Notes: generated by a model from the sequence alone, not told the origin. A DNA stretch of 6,022 nucleotides from Clostridia bacterium (GCA_022360735.1 JAKSCF010000200.1:1-6022), one strand, 5' to 3'. Counted from the stretch's first letter, positions 1-5,338 are shown. Translations and numbers: made by a program.

Positions 1-121
1 AAAGTGTGTAATTCACAACATCTGCCCCTTTTTCACCAGCTCCTCTTAAAACCTCATTAATCATTAAATGCGTAGCACTATTCTTTCCCTTTGGACTTCC
101 ATTATATGCAACAATTTTCAC
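1..121 (-). CDS. NADPH-dependent FMN reductase / flavodoxin-fold oxidoreductase, N-terminal part
   Basis: Only the first 40 codons are in the window; the gene runs off the left edge. The protein opens with a beta strand (KIVAYN) followed by GSPKGKNSAT, the phosphate-binding loop of FMN reductase-type flavoproteins (GSPxGxxSxT). The next helix and second strand (ADVVNYTL) also fit this fold. Such proteins bind FMN in the cytoplasm and reduce flavin, quinone or iron substrates with NAD(P)H; the actual substrate cannot be told here. The start is GTG at 121-119, because the overlapping ATG at 123 is followed at once by TGA. A perfect AGGAGGT lies at 135-129, 7 bases upstream, but it sits inside a hairpin. 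The gene follows the AraC-type regulator by 54 bases and is probably in the same operon as the flavodoxin gene. Confidence 0.8.
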   Translation of the reverse strand, partial: MKIVAYNGSPKGKNSATHLMINEVLRGAGEKGADVVNYTL

Positions 122-128
122 ATTAAAA

Positions 129-160
129 ACCTCCTATTCTTTACTATAAGTATAGGAGGT
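129..160 (-). promoter_or_regulatory. Hairpin sequestering the ribosome-binding site of the FMN reductase gene
   Basis: A perfect 9-bp inverted repeat (ACCTCCTAT at 129-137, ATAGGAGGT at 152-160) forms on the minus-strand transcript. The 3' arm contains the whole AGGAGGT ribosome site; the 5' arm mimics the anti-SD end of 16S rRNA. The loop can add three pairs (CTT/AAG) past a 1x1 mismatch, leaving a 6-base loop. A run of T (129-125) follows the stem, so it could also act as a weak terminator. The repeat is seen directly; a role in lowering or regulating translation is inferred. Confidence 0.6.
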
Positions 161-175
161 ATATCATAATCCTTT

Positions 176-1045
176 TTACATCCCTTGCGGTATTTCAGAT
201 ATTGGCAGATAAATGTTTGATGAAGCATCTTCTTTATACACCTTGTCATAAGTTTGCATAAACTTTATTTCCGTTTCCTGCCTCTTGATTTTAGCTATTG
301 TCAGCCATCTAGCTAAATCTCGAACAACAAGGTCACCAATATGTAATAGATCTCCCGTGTATCGGAATTTTGCATAGAGCATATTGGGAATCTTGTATAT
401 TGGCCAATCTGTTACTTGTTTTTGCGGCTTCAAATCAATTCCAAAGAAAGTCCGTATGCAGTCACTTTTATTCTCATCAGATGCTCCTAAATAAACTGCA
501 TAGGCATTATACTTATCTTTTGGTCTTATTGATTCAAGAAAAGCTTCCGCTTTGCAGTTTACCTTTTGTTGAATATTTAGGTCAGAAAGGTCAACATCCA
601 TATAAAAACCTATTAAAGTTAGTGCTTCTTCCTCTACTATAGTAAACTCTGCTACAACATCACTGTTAAAATTCTTCATAGGCCTTTTAAGGACATTAGG
701 GATAGGCTCTGGAATAAGTTCTATTGATTCTTTTCTCACTTGACTGGGCGGCATTCCGTAGAAATTTTTAAATGCTCGAGTAAACGAAACTTGGGAGGAA
801 AATTGCAATCTATATGCGATATCTGCTATTGTATCAGAAGTTTCTATTACATACTTCAGTGCCTTATTAAGGCGTCGTTGATTGATATACCTTTTTAAAG
901 AACAACCCATCACAGCTGAGAAGATTCTATGGAAAAAATACTTGGAAACATAGAACCTCTTCGAAAGCGCATCTAAGGTTAACGCTTCTTCCAGATTCTC
1001 TTCGCTGTATTTAATGGTGTCTTCTATTAAACCAATATAATCCAT
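176..1045 (-). CDS. AraC-family transcriptional regulator with C-terminal GyrI-like effector-binding domain
   Basis: The N-terminal ~105 residues are an AraC/XylS DNA-binding domain with two helix-turn-helices. The first is around LTLDALSKRFYVSKYFFHRI. The second carries the family signature IADIAYRLQFSSQVSFTRAF followed by FYGMPPSQVR. Residues ~133-286 look like the GyrI-like (AraC_E_bind) small-molecule domain, ending in the typical YLPI. Domain order HTH then GyrI-like is that of Rob/SoxS-like regulators of drug or redox response. Two starts are possible. TTG at 1087 overlaps the flavodoxin gene by 35 bases and has no clear ribosome site. ATG at 1045 lies 7 bases after the flavodoxin stop and begins right at the usual first helix (MDYIGLIEDTI), so I prefer it (289 aa). 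Translation probably couples to the upstream gene. It may control this operon in response to a ligand; that is inference. Confidence 0.9.
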   Translation of the reverse strand: MDYIGLIEDTIKYSEENLEEALTLDALSKRFYVSKYFFHRIFSAVMGCSLKRYINQRRLNKALKYVIETSDTIADIAYRLQFSSQVSFTRAFKNFYGMPPSQVRKESIELIPEPIPNVLKRPMKNFNSDVVAEFTIVEEEALTLIGFYMDVDLSDLNIQQKVNCKAEAFLESIRPKDKYNAYAVYLGASDENKSDCIRTFFGIDLKPQKQVTDWPIYKIPNMLYAKFRYTGDLLHIGDLVVRDLARWLTIAKIKRQETEIKFMQTYDKVYKEDASSNIYLPISEIPQGM

Positions 1046-1052
1046 ATCATCA

Positions 1053-1517
1053 CTATTCTGTATTGGTATTGTTGATTTTTCTGGCAAAAACCCGCGCTTT
1101 TTCTAAATCATTTGTATTTGGTCTTCCTCTATTTAAGCCTCCCAAGTATTTTGTAAAACTGTAATCCATAAAGCCTTTGCAATAAAATTCTCCTATTATA
1201 TCAAAGCCCTTTTTTGTTAAGCTTTCCTTAAGACTTTTATGCATTGTCTTAAGGGGAATTGTAGATGTTGAAAATACAAATGCGTGCTTATGATTCTGAA
1301 CTTTCAGTTCCTCAATTAGGTTAAATATACTTTTATGATGCACACCGTTATATATGCCCGACCCAAAACCTATCAAATCATATTCTGAAATAGTTTCAAC
1401 ATTGAATTCACCGGGCTGCATAATTTTTGCATTCAGTTCATCCCCTAAAACCTTAGCGACATTAAATGTATTGTTGTGATGAAATGAAGCACAAATTATT
1501 AATACATTTTTATACAT
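1053..1517 (-). CDS. Flavodoxin-domain protein
   Basis: A 154-aa single-domain flavodoxin-like protein. It starts with strand KNVLIICASF and a loop HHNNTFNVAKVL, where flavodoxins bind FMN phosphate; this loop is unusual, as the classical SxTGNT is replaced by SFHHNNT. Strand YDLIGFGSGIYNGVHH corresponds to the loop that stacks on the isoalloxazine ring. The C-terminal GRPNTNDLEKARVFA helix is common in clostridial flavodoxin-domain proteins. Start ATG 1517 is set by AAGGAGA at 1528-1522. It is first in the presumed operon with the AraC regulator and the FMN reductase. Flavodoxins replace ferredoxin in low-potential electron transfer when iron is scarce, which suits the Fur box upstream. It could instead be a flavodoxin-fold reductase of the HemG type; the partner is unknown. 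Confidence 0.85.
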   Translation of the reverse strand: MYKNVLIICASFHHNNTFNVAKVLGDELNAKIMQPGEFNVETISEYDLIGFGSGIYNGVHHKSIFNLIEELKVQNHKHAFVFSTSTIPLKTMHKSLKESLTKKGFDIIGEFYCKGFMDYSFTKYLGGLNRGRPNTNDLEKARVFARKINNTNTE

Positions 1518-1607
1518 AGTGTCTCCTTCGTATTATTTCTTTTTACTTATTATATAATTTTTTTCTAATTTTTATTATCCGACACATTTACAAGCAAGCA
1601 CACCATT

Positions 1608-1639
1608 AAAAAAACTAGGGTTTTATAGATTCCTAGCTT
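1608..1639 (-). terminator. Terminator-like hairpin in the flavodoxin leader (possible attenuator)
   Basis: On the minus-strand transcript AAGCTAGG (1639-1632) pairs with CCTAGTTT (1619-1612), 8 bp with one G-U, around a 12-base loop. It runs directly into seven U (1614-1608), the form of an intrinsic terminator. It lies 91 bases before the flavodoxin start, not directly after a gene. It could end read-through from the ferredoxin gene, or terminate the Fur-box promoter transcript conditionally. On the plus strand the U-tract is displaced, so the minus orientation fits better. Confidence 0.5.
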
Positions 1640-1654
1640 CTGGTTTTTTACATA

Positions 1655-1714
1655 TTTAAATGGTTTCTCTATTTATTATATCTCAAAGGTTTTAAATGTA
1701 GAAACATATTTAAA
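1655..1714 (-). promoter_or_regulatory. Two-part hairpin in the long flavodoxin leader
   Basis: TTTAAAT at 1655-1661 pairs with ATTTAAA at 1708-1714, and GTTTCT at 1663-1668 with AGAAAC at 1700-1705. A 1x2 internal loop separates the two stems and the apical loop is 31 bases. A 10-base direct repeat, CATATTTAAA (1651-1660, 1705-1714), is part of it. With the terminator-like hairpin just downstream on the minus strand, it gives an attenuator-like layout in the 324-base gap 1518-1841, which has no convincing gene. I could not match it to a riboswitch class I know. Confidence 0.35.
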
Positions 1715-1744
1715 CAAAATCTTCTTTTTTAATACAATAAAATA

Positions 1745-1773
1745 TTGATTAATAAGTATAAATATATTATAAT
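1745..1773 (+). promoter_or_regulatory. Candidate sigma-A promoter, plus strand, overlapping the Fur box
   Basis: TTGATT (1745-1750), a 17-base spacer and a perfect TATAAT (1768-1773). The Fur box begins within the -10 element and covers the expected start near 1780, so bound Fur would block it. Nothing on the plus strand starts here until the TetR gene at 2128; the transcript would run antisense through the ferredoxin gene. AT-rich DNA gives chance promoters, so this is moderate evidence. Confidence 0.4.
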
Positions 1774-1788
1774 GATAATCATTATCAA
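1761..1788 (-). promoter_or_regulatory. Candidate promoter of the flavodoxin operon
   Basis: On the minus strand TTGATA (1788-1783), a 16-base spacer and TATATT (1766-1761). An alternative -10, TATAAT at 1771-1766, has a poor -35. Either would be covered by the Fur box. The start would be near 1754, giving a leader of about 237 bases before the flavodoxin ATG. Confidence 0.4.
1768..1787. promoter_or_regulatory. Fur box (iron-responsive operator)
   Basis: Bases 1773-1787 read TGATAATCATTATCA, a perfect match to the Bacillus 7-1-7 Fur consensus (TGATAAT-N-ATTATCA). Bases 1768-1786 match the 19-base E. coli Fur consensus GATAATGATAATCATTATC at 18 of 19 positions. It sits upstream of a flavodoxin gene and overlaps promoter-like elements on both strands, as expected for a Fur operator. 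Fur with ferrous iron would repress; low iron would release. PerR and Zur boxes are related, but this sequence fits Fur best. Confidence 0.85.
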
Positions 1789-1798
1789 GAAGTATCGT

Positions 1799-1831
1799 AA
1801 TTTTAACTGCTGTTAAACAACAGTTAAAATT
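1799..1831. terminator. Hairpin downstream of the ferredoxin gene, possible terminator
   Basis: A perfect 11-bp inverted repeat: AATTTTAACTG (1799-1809) and CAGTTAAAATT (1821-1831) around an 11-base loop. It begins 10 bases after the ferredoxin stop on the minus strand, the usual place for a terminator. The stem ends in AAAATT rather than a long U-run, so termination may be weak. On the plus strand it lies just downstream of the candidate Fur-box promoter. Confidence 0.5.
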
Positions 1832-1841
1832 GAAGCTTGAA

Positions 1842-2009
1842 TTATTTTGCTTTTATTGCTTCAGTTGGACAGACAGGCTCACATGCTCCACAATCGTTAC
1901 ATACATCAGCAGAAATGGAGTAAATATCTCCTTCTTTAATAGCATCTACCGGACATTCTGGCTGGCAAGCACCACACGCAATACAATCACTTGTAATAAT
2001 TCTTGACAT
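1842..2009 (-). CDS. 2[4Fe-4S] ferredoxin, clostridial type
   Basis: A 55-aa ferredoxin with two complete cluster motifs: C9-xx-C12-xx-C15-xxx-C19-P and C37-xx-C40-xx-C43-xxx-C47-P, separated by the usual short linker. Length and pseudo-twofold layout are those of clostridial 2[4Fe-4S] ferredoxin, a cytoplasmic low-potential carrier for pyruvate oxidation, hydrogenase and related enzymes. The start is ATG 2009: AAGGAGA at 2024-2018 lies 8 bases upstream. An in-frame ATG at 2033 exists, but it would place this ribosome site inside the coding region, so I reject it. It is divergent from the TetR gene, and a strong hairpin follows its stop. I see no clear promoter in the 118 bases to the TetR start. 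Confidence 0.96.
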   Translation of the reverse strand: MSRIITSDCIACGACQPECPVDAIKEGDIYSISADVCNDCGACEPVCPTEAIKAK

Positions 2010-2090
2010 AATTATAATCTCCTTACTTGACATTTTTATTTAGCTATAGTCTATCATAATAAAAATAAAATTCTACAAAATATGGCAATA

Positions 2091-2103
2091 AACAAACTTT
2101 GTT
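2091..2103. promoter_or_regulatory. Candidate TetR operator between ferredoxin and tetR-type gene
   Basis: AACAAA-C-TTTGTT is a perfect 6-1-6 palindrome in the divergent intergenic space, 25 bases before the TetR start at 2128. TetR regulators commonly bind such palindromes next to their own gene. Assignment is by position and symmetry only. Confidence 0.35.
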
Positions 2104-2127
2104 CAATTATAGTTAGGATGGATGAAA

Positions 2128-2772
2128 ATGCAAACACAAAAAGATGATATAAAAAATGAAATACTGTATATAGCAAAAAAAGAGTTTCTTGAAAAAGGCT
2201 TTTATGGATCAAAAGTAAGAGAAATATCTGAAAAATCATATATTTCTACCGGTAATATCTATACCTATTTTAACAGTAAGAATGATTTATTTTATGCCAT
2301 TGTTTTTCCTGCTTATGACCTTATACAAAAAAATATTGCTCTACTCCGAAATTATGATTTGGGTTCATTGAAAAATATGAATTCTGAAGATTTAAAAGAT
2401 TTATTGCATGATCATTTAACTATTTTTTTAAATGAATTAAATAGATATTATGATGAGGCCTACATTTTGTTTCTTAAGTCTAAGGGTTCTAATTATGAAA
2501 ACATAAAAGAAACAATTATAGAAGAAATAACTGAAATATCTTTTTGTTTTAAAGATTATATATCAGAAAATTATAAAGACCAAAATGTTCATTTATCAGA
2601 TTTTTTTATACATAATTTAGTTTCTTTCATTGTAAATTTCTTTTTGGAAATGATCATGCATAAAAAAGAAATCGAAAACTCAAAAACATATTTACTGGAA
2701 CTAATAGATTTTTTGTTTTTTGGTATTAGTAATAATATTAGTATTTCAAATATAAAAAGGGGTTGTCTATGA
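2128..2772 (+). CDS. TetR/AcrR-family transcriptional regulator
   Basis: A 214-aa protein with a clear TetR_N DNA-binding domain at residues ~8-55. Helix 1 is around ILYIAKKEFLEKGFYGSKV, then REISEKSYISTGNIYTYFNSKNDLF, matching the family pattern of IA..AGVS.G.IY.YF..K..L. The C-terminal ~150 residues are helical and ligand-specific, with no close match I recognise. ATG codons lie at 2122 and 2128; the site AGGATGG (2115-2121) touches the first and is 6 bases from the second, so I choose 2128. The stop overlaps the next gene in ATGA. It is divergent from the ferredoxin gene, with a palindrome between them, so it may control ferredoxin, its own operon or both. The inducer is unknown. Confidence 0.93.
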   Translation: MQTQKDDIKNEILYIAKKEFLEKGFYGSKVREISEKSYISTGNIYTYFNSKNDLFYAIVFPAYDLIQKNIALLRNYDLGSLKNMNSEDLKDLLHDHLTIFLNELNRYYDEAYILFLKSKGSNYENIKETIIEEITEISFCFKDYISENYKDQNVHLSDFFIHNLVSFIVNFFLEMIMHKKEIENSKTYLLELIDFLFFGISNNISISNIKRGCL

Positions 2773-3380
2773 AAAATCGTTTTATGAAAGATTATTTTAA
2801 TACAATAAAAAAATTAGATTCTTACGATTATTTAAAAGGTTATCTTATATTTTACTCTTCTCAAACTATTGATGGTATTAAGCCTGCAACTGTTATTAGC
2901 TTAGCTAAGACAGGCAAAAATGAGTATCGTACATTTCAAGAATATAAAGAGAAAATTGAAGTAGACCTTGACATAAAAACATTTGTTTTAAAAGAAAGGG
3001 AATCAAGTGCTACCATCATAATATATAATGAAGATTCTTTAAAGGATTCTTTATTTGAAAATAACAATAAGGCATTCTTAAAGCGTTTTGGATACACAAA
3101 ATGTGTGACCTTAAAAGATTATCTTAATGTATTGAAAACAAGGTTTAATTTATCCAATTTATGTCCACATGAAATTGGAATTTTCTTAGGCTACCCTTTA
3201 AATGAAATAAAGACCTACATAAACTGTCCCAATAAAGAATGTATTTTTTATGGTTATTGGAAAGTGTATCACGATATAGATCTAGCTAAAGTTATTTTTA
3301 GAAAATACGATAAAATTAAATATACTATGATGGCTGAATTTTTAAATTTAATAGAAAAGGATTTGGAAATAGCAGTATAA
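2769..3380 (+). CDS. DUF3793-family protein
   Basis: A 203-aa soluble protein of unknown function that I recognise as DUF3793-like from two blocks: CPHEIGIFLGYPLNEI (residues 132-147) and GYWKVYHD (162-169), followed by A..IF.KYD. This family is mostly clostridial and its activity is not known to me. Cysteines at 112, 132, 153 and 158 could bind metal, but there is no standard motif. The start is ATG 2769, which overlaps the TetR stop as ATGA; AAAGGGG ends 6 bases upstream. An in-frame TTG at 2763 is less likely. The overlap implies co-translation with the regulator, so the two probably act together, possibly in the redox or iron circuit suggested by the neighbours. No good terminator follows; the 33 bases to the convergent gene hold only a weak 5-bp stem. 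Confidence 0.8.
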   Translation: MKNRFMKDYFNTIKKLDSYDYLKGYLIFYSSQTIDGIKPATVISLAKTGKNEYRTFQEYKEKIEVDLDIKTFVLKERESSATIIIYNEDSLKDSLFENNNKAFLKRFGYTKCVTLKDYLNVLKTRFNLSNLCPHEIGIFLGYPLNEIKTYINCPNKECIFYGYWKVYHDIDLAKVIFRKYDKIKYTMMAEFLNLIEKDLEIAV

Positions 3381-3413
3381 TTGTCCGCCACAATATTATC
3401 TGATTAATTTTAT

Positions 3414-3845
3414 TTACTCTAACAGCTCCCACGATACGGCGTTATATTGTTCGTCAAACATGGGTACGATATGATAACTCAGATTCAAAGCATCTAATCC
3501 TTCTTTATACCATTTATCATTGCTATATGCAGCATGAACTAAAAAAAGCATTTCCGTTTTATTGTCTGAATACGTTTTAACAAGATATAATTTTTCTCCG
3601 GTGTAAATGGCTTTAACAGTTAACTCACCCACTGTTAAAAGGTCTTTTCCAATTTTTTCTCTTCTTTCATTTACATAGTTTAAATATGTAGTTTTTAAAT
3701 CCTTTTCAATATCACTTATTTTCAATTTCAAGTGAATATCTTGAAAATCAATACTTAACAATATAATAATGGTTACTATAATAAATATAATTACTATTTT
3801 ATTATTTTTGAGAAATCTAATAATATCTCCTCCTCTTAAAACCAT
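3414..3845 (-). CDS. Membrane-anchored protein of unknown function
   Basis: A 143-aa protein with one N-terminal membrane segment (about residues 16-32, IVIIFIIVTIIILL) after a positive stretch (RFLKNNK). This predicts an anchor with the remaining ~110 residues outside the cell. That part has alternating charged and aromatic residues (LTVKAIYTGEKLYLVKTYSD) and looks like a small alpha/beta domain; there is no lipobox and no known family that I can name. The start is odd: ATG 3845 has no ribosome site before it, while a perfect AGGAGGAG lies inside codons 4-7. The only codons correctly spaced after that site are ATT, so a non-standard start is possible. It is convergent with the DUF3793 gene and stands alone on its strand. 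Confidence 0.75.
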   Translation of the reverse strand: MVLRGGDIIRFLKNNKIVIIFIIVTIIILLSIDFQDIHLKLKISDIEKDLKTTYLNYVNERREKIGKDLLTVGELTVKAIYTGEKLYLVKTYSDNKTEMLFLVHAAYSNDKWYKEGLDALNLSYHIVPMFDEQYNAVSWELLE

Positions 3846-3876
3846 AATCCAGATACTAATTACTTCTTATTATTCT

Positions 3877-3905
3877 ATTTTCAATTAATCCTTTAATTTT
3901 GTCAA
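3877..3905 (-). promoter_or_regulatory. Weak candidate promoter for the membrane protein gene
   Basis: On the minus strand a perfect TTGACA (3905-3900) is followed after 17 bases by GAAAAT (3882-3877), a 4-of-6 match to the -10 consensus. It would start transcription about 25 bases before the ATG at 3845. The -10 is poor, so this is a suggestion only. Confidence 0.3.
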
Positions 3906-4033
3906 TTAGCCAAGGCCCTTATTTTTCTTGAAAAGTCAACTCAGTTAAAATTTATAGTTTTTCCATCCAACATACTTTGTGCCTTTTCTATTTATTGAAG
4001 CTCTCACCCTTGAATCAAATATGAATACAATAT

Positions 4034-4059
4034 TATGGGGGATTTCCATGTCCCCTATA
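4034..4059 (+). promoter_or_regulatory. Leader hairpin before the GH18 gene
   Basis: TATGGGGGA (4034-4042) pairs with TCCCCTATA (4051-4059), 9 bp with one G-U, around an 8-base loop. It ends 4 bases before the ribosome site AAAGGAG (4064-4070), which is itself 8 bases before the ATG. No U-run follows, so it is not a terminator; it more likely stabilises the mRNA or affects initiation. The rest of the 3846-4078 gap holds spore-promoter-like -10 strings (CATACTTT at 3971, AATACAAT at 4024) without convincing -35 partners. Confidence 0.5.
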
Positions 4060-4078
4060 TTATAAAGGAGTTGACAAT

Positions 4079-5338
4079 ATGTCATCATGTTGTTCAAATT
4101 TTACAAATTTTCTGCTACCAGATAATGTAAGGAAATTACTGAAAAAGTATATTTGGATAAAGCAAAAAATTCTAAAGTTTAAAAATGCCCAATACTTGAT
4201 ATTAATAAATAGATGTAACAAAAGATGCTATTATGTGCAAGTTGTGGAAAGAAATATTTATCATGTTGAATTAAGGCGGTTAAATACAAGAAACAACAGC
4301 GGTATCTTTGTAACATCTAACACCTTTATCATAGAGAATCCAAGGCTTGTTGCTGAGCAAATACGTGAGTTGTTAATACAAGATAACAAAGAATTAATTA
4401 CAACCCCCTATCCTTCAGGTTTTATGCCGCAATTATCGTGTACGCTGGATACAGACGTTGGTCAAGGGGTATTCCCGTGGCCAGACAAAATATTCGCTCC
4501 CTATGTAGACACAACCGATTGGCCCTACTATAATCTTGCTGCAAATGCCGAAGAAACAGGCGTACTATATTATATATTAGGATTTGTTGTTGCCGCCAGT
4601 GCAACAGAATGCACACCCACATGGGGAACCTATTTCGATATTTGCAGCGTACCTCAATTAGATGAAATTAAGCAGTTAAGGGATATAGGTGGAGATGTCT
4701 CCGCTTCATTTGGCGGTCAGGCAAATACGCCTATTTGGACGTGTGCGACTGATGCAGAATCTTTAGCCGATTGTTATAAAGAAATCATTGATTTATATGA
4801 CTTTAGACGAATTGATTTCGATATTGAAGGTGCTTGGATAGATGATATAACTGGTAATATTCGAAATGCTTTAGCATTAAAAATCTTACAAGATGAACTG
4901 CTATCCAACCCAATAGAAATATGGTTGACACTTCCTGTTGCAACTACGGGTCTAACTTTAAGCGGGCTGGAGGTTGTAAAGATCATGATTGATGCAGGTG
5001 TAAATTTAACAGGCGTTAATGCTATGACCATGGATTATGTGCCAGTAGAAGATGATATGGCGCAAGCATCTATAGATGCCCTTACCGCCCTTCAAGAACA
5101 GCTTTCTGATTTATACCCGGAAAAAAGTAGTGAGGAAATATGGCAAATGATAGGCGCAACGCCTTTAATAGGTGATAACGACATTGCCGGTGAAACTTTC
5201 ACCTTGGATAATGCACAAACATTACTGGATTTTGCTGAGAGTGTTAATATGCGTTTACTCTCCATGTGGTCTTCTAATAGAGATCTTTGTCTCTTTGATA
5301 ATGAATATTCAGCAATTTTTAATGACTTTACCTCATAG
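4079..5338 (+). CDS. GH18 chitinase-like protein with an unrecognised N-terminal domain
   Basis: A 419-aa protein. Residues ~130-419 form a GH18 barrel of the Pyrococcus ChiA-like group. FAPYVDTT starts strand 1, followed by GGDVSASFGGQ (204-214) and the catalytic IDFDIEG (245-251; acid E250, with D246 and D248). MTMDY (316-320) carries the substrate-positioning D319/Y320, and SMWSSNRD (395-402) is the last strand with its tryptophan. All key residues are present, so hydrolysis of chitin or another GlcNAc polymer is plausible. Residue 243, the first Asp of DxxDxDxE, is Arg, which seems tolerated in this group. Residues 1-115 are basic, Cys-containing (C4, C5, C46, C50) and unfamiliar; there is no signal peptide, membrane segment or carbohydrate-binding module. 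A non-secreted chitinase in a spore-former could be a spore-surface protein, as with CotE of C. difficile, but that is inference. The start is set by AAAGGAG at 4064-4070. The GH18 part looks less AT-rich than the N-terminal part. Confidence 0.88.
   Translation: MSSCCSNFTNFLLPDNVRKLLKKYIWIKQKILKFKNAQYLILINRCNKRCYYVQVVERNIYHVELRRLNTRNNSGIFVTSNTFIIENPRLVAEQIRELLIQDNKELITTPYPSGFMPQLSCTLDTDVGQGVFPWPDKIFAPYVDTTDWPYYNLAANAEETGVLYYILGFVVAASATECTPTWGTYFDICSVPQLDEIKQLRDIGGDVSASFGGQANTPIWTCATDAESLADCYKEIIDLYDFRRIDFDIEGAWIDDITGNIRNALALKILQDELLSNPIEIWLTLPVATTGLTLSGLEVVKIMIDAGVNLTGVNAMTMDYVPVEDDMAQASIDALTALQEQLSDLYPEKSSEEIWQMIGATPLIGDNDIAGETFTLDNAQTLLDFAESVNMRLLSMWSSNRDLCLFDNEYSAIFNDFTS

Noticed and set aside
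370..642. Plus-strand open frame opposite the AraC-type gene
   Set aside because: It is wholly antisense to a well-supported regulator gene and reads as low-complexity Leu-rich sequence with no family features.
1530..1760. FMN or preQ1 riboswitch before the flavodoxin gene
   Set aside because: None of the conserved segments I know for these classes is present; only generic hairpins are seen.
2010..2033. N-terminal extension of the ferredoxin from ATG 2033
   Set aside because: The extension would contain the ribosome site AAGGAGA, and clostridial ferredoxins normally start where ATG 2009 does.
2027..2060. TTGACA on the plus strand as a promoter for the TetR gene
   Set aside because: The -35 is perfect but the best -10 candidates sit at spacings of 12, 19 or 22 bases, so no convincing promoter forms.
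2054..2239. Minus-strand open frame opposite the TetR start
   Set aside because: Phe/Leu-rich shadow of the AT-rich TetR coding region and its promoter; no ribosome site.
3380..3394. ATTGT/ACAAT stem after the DUF3793 gene as a terminator
   Set aside because: Only 5 bp, AT-rich and without an adjacent U-run; too weak to call.
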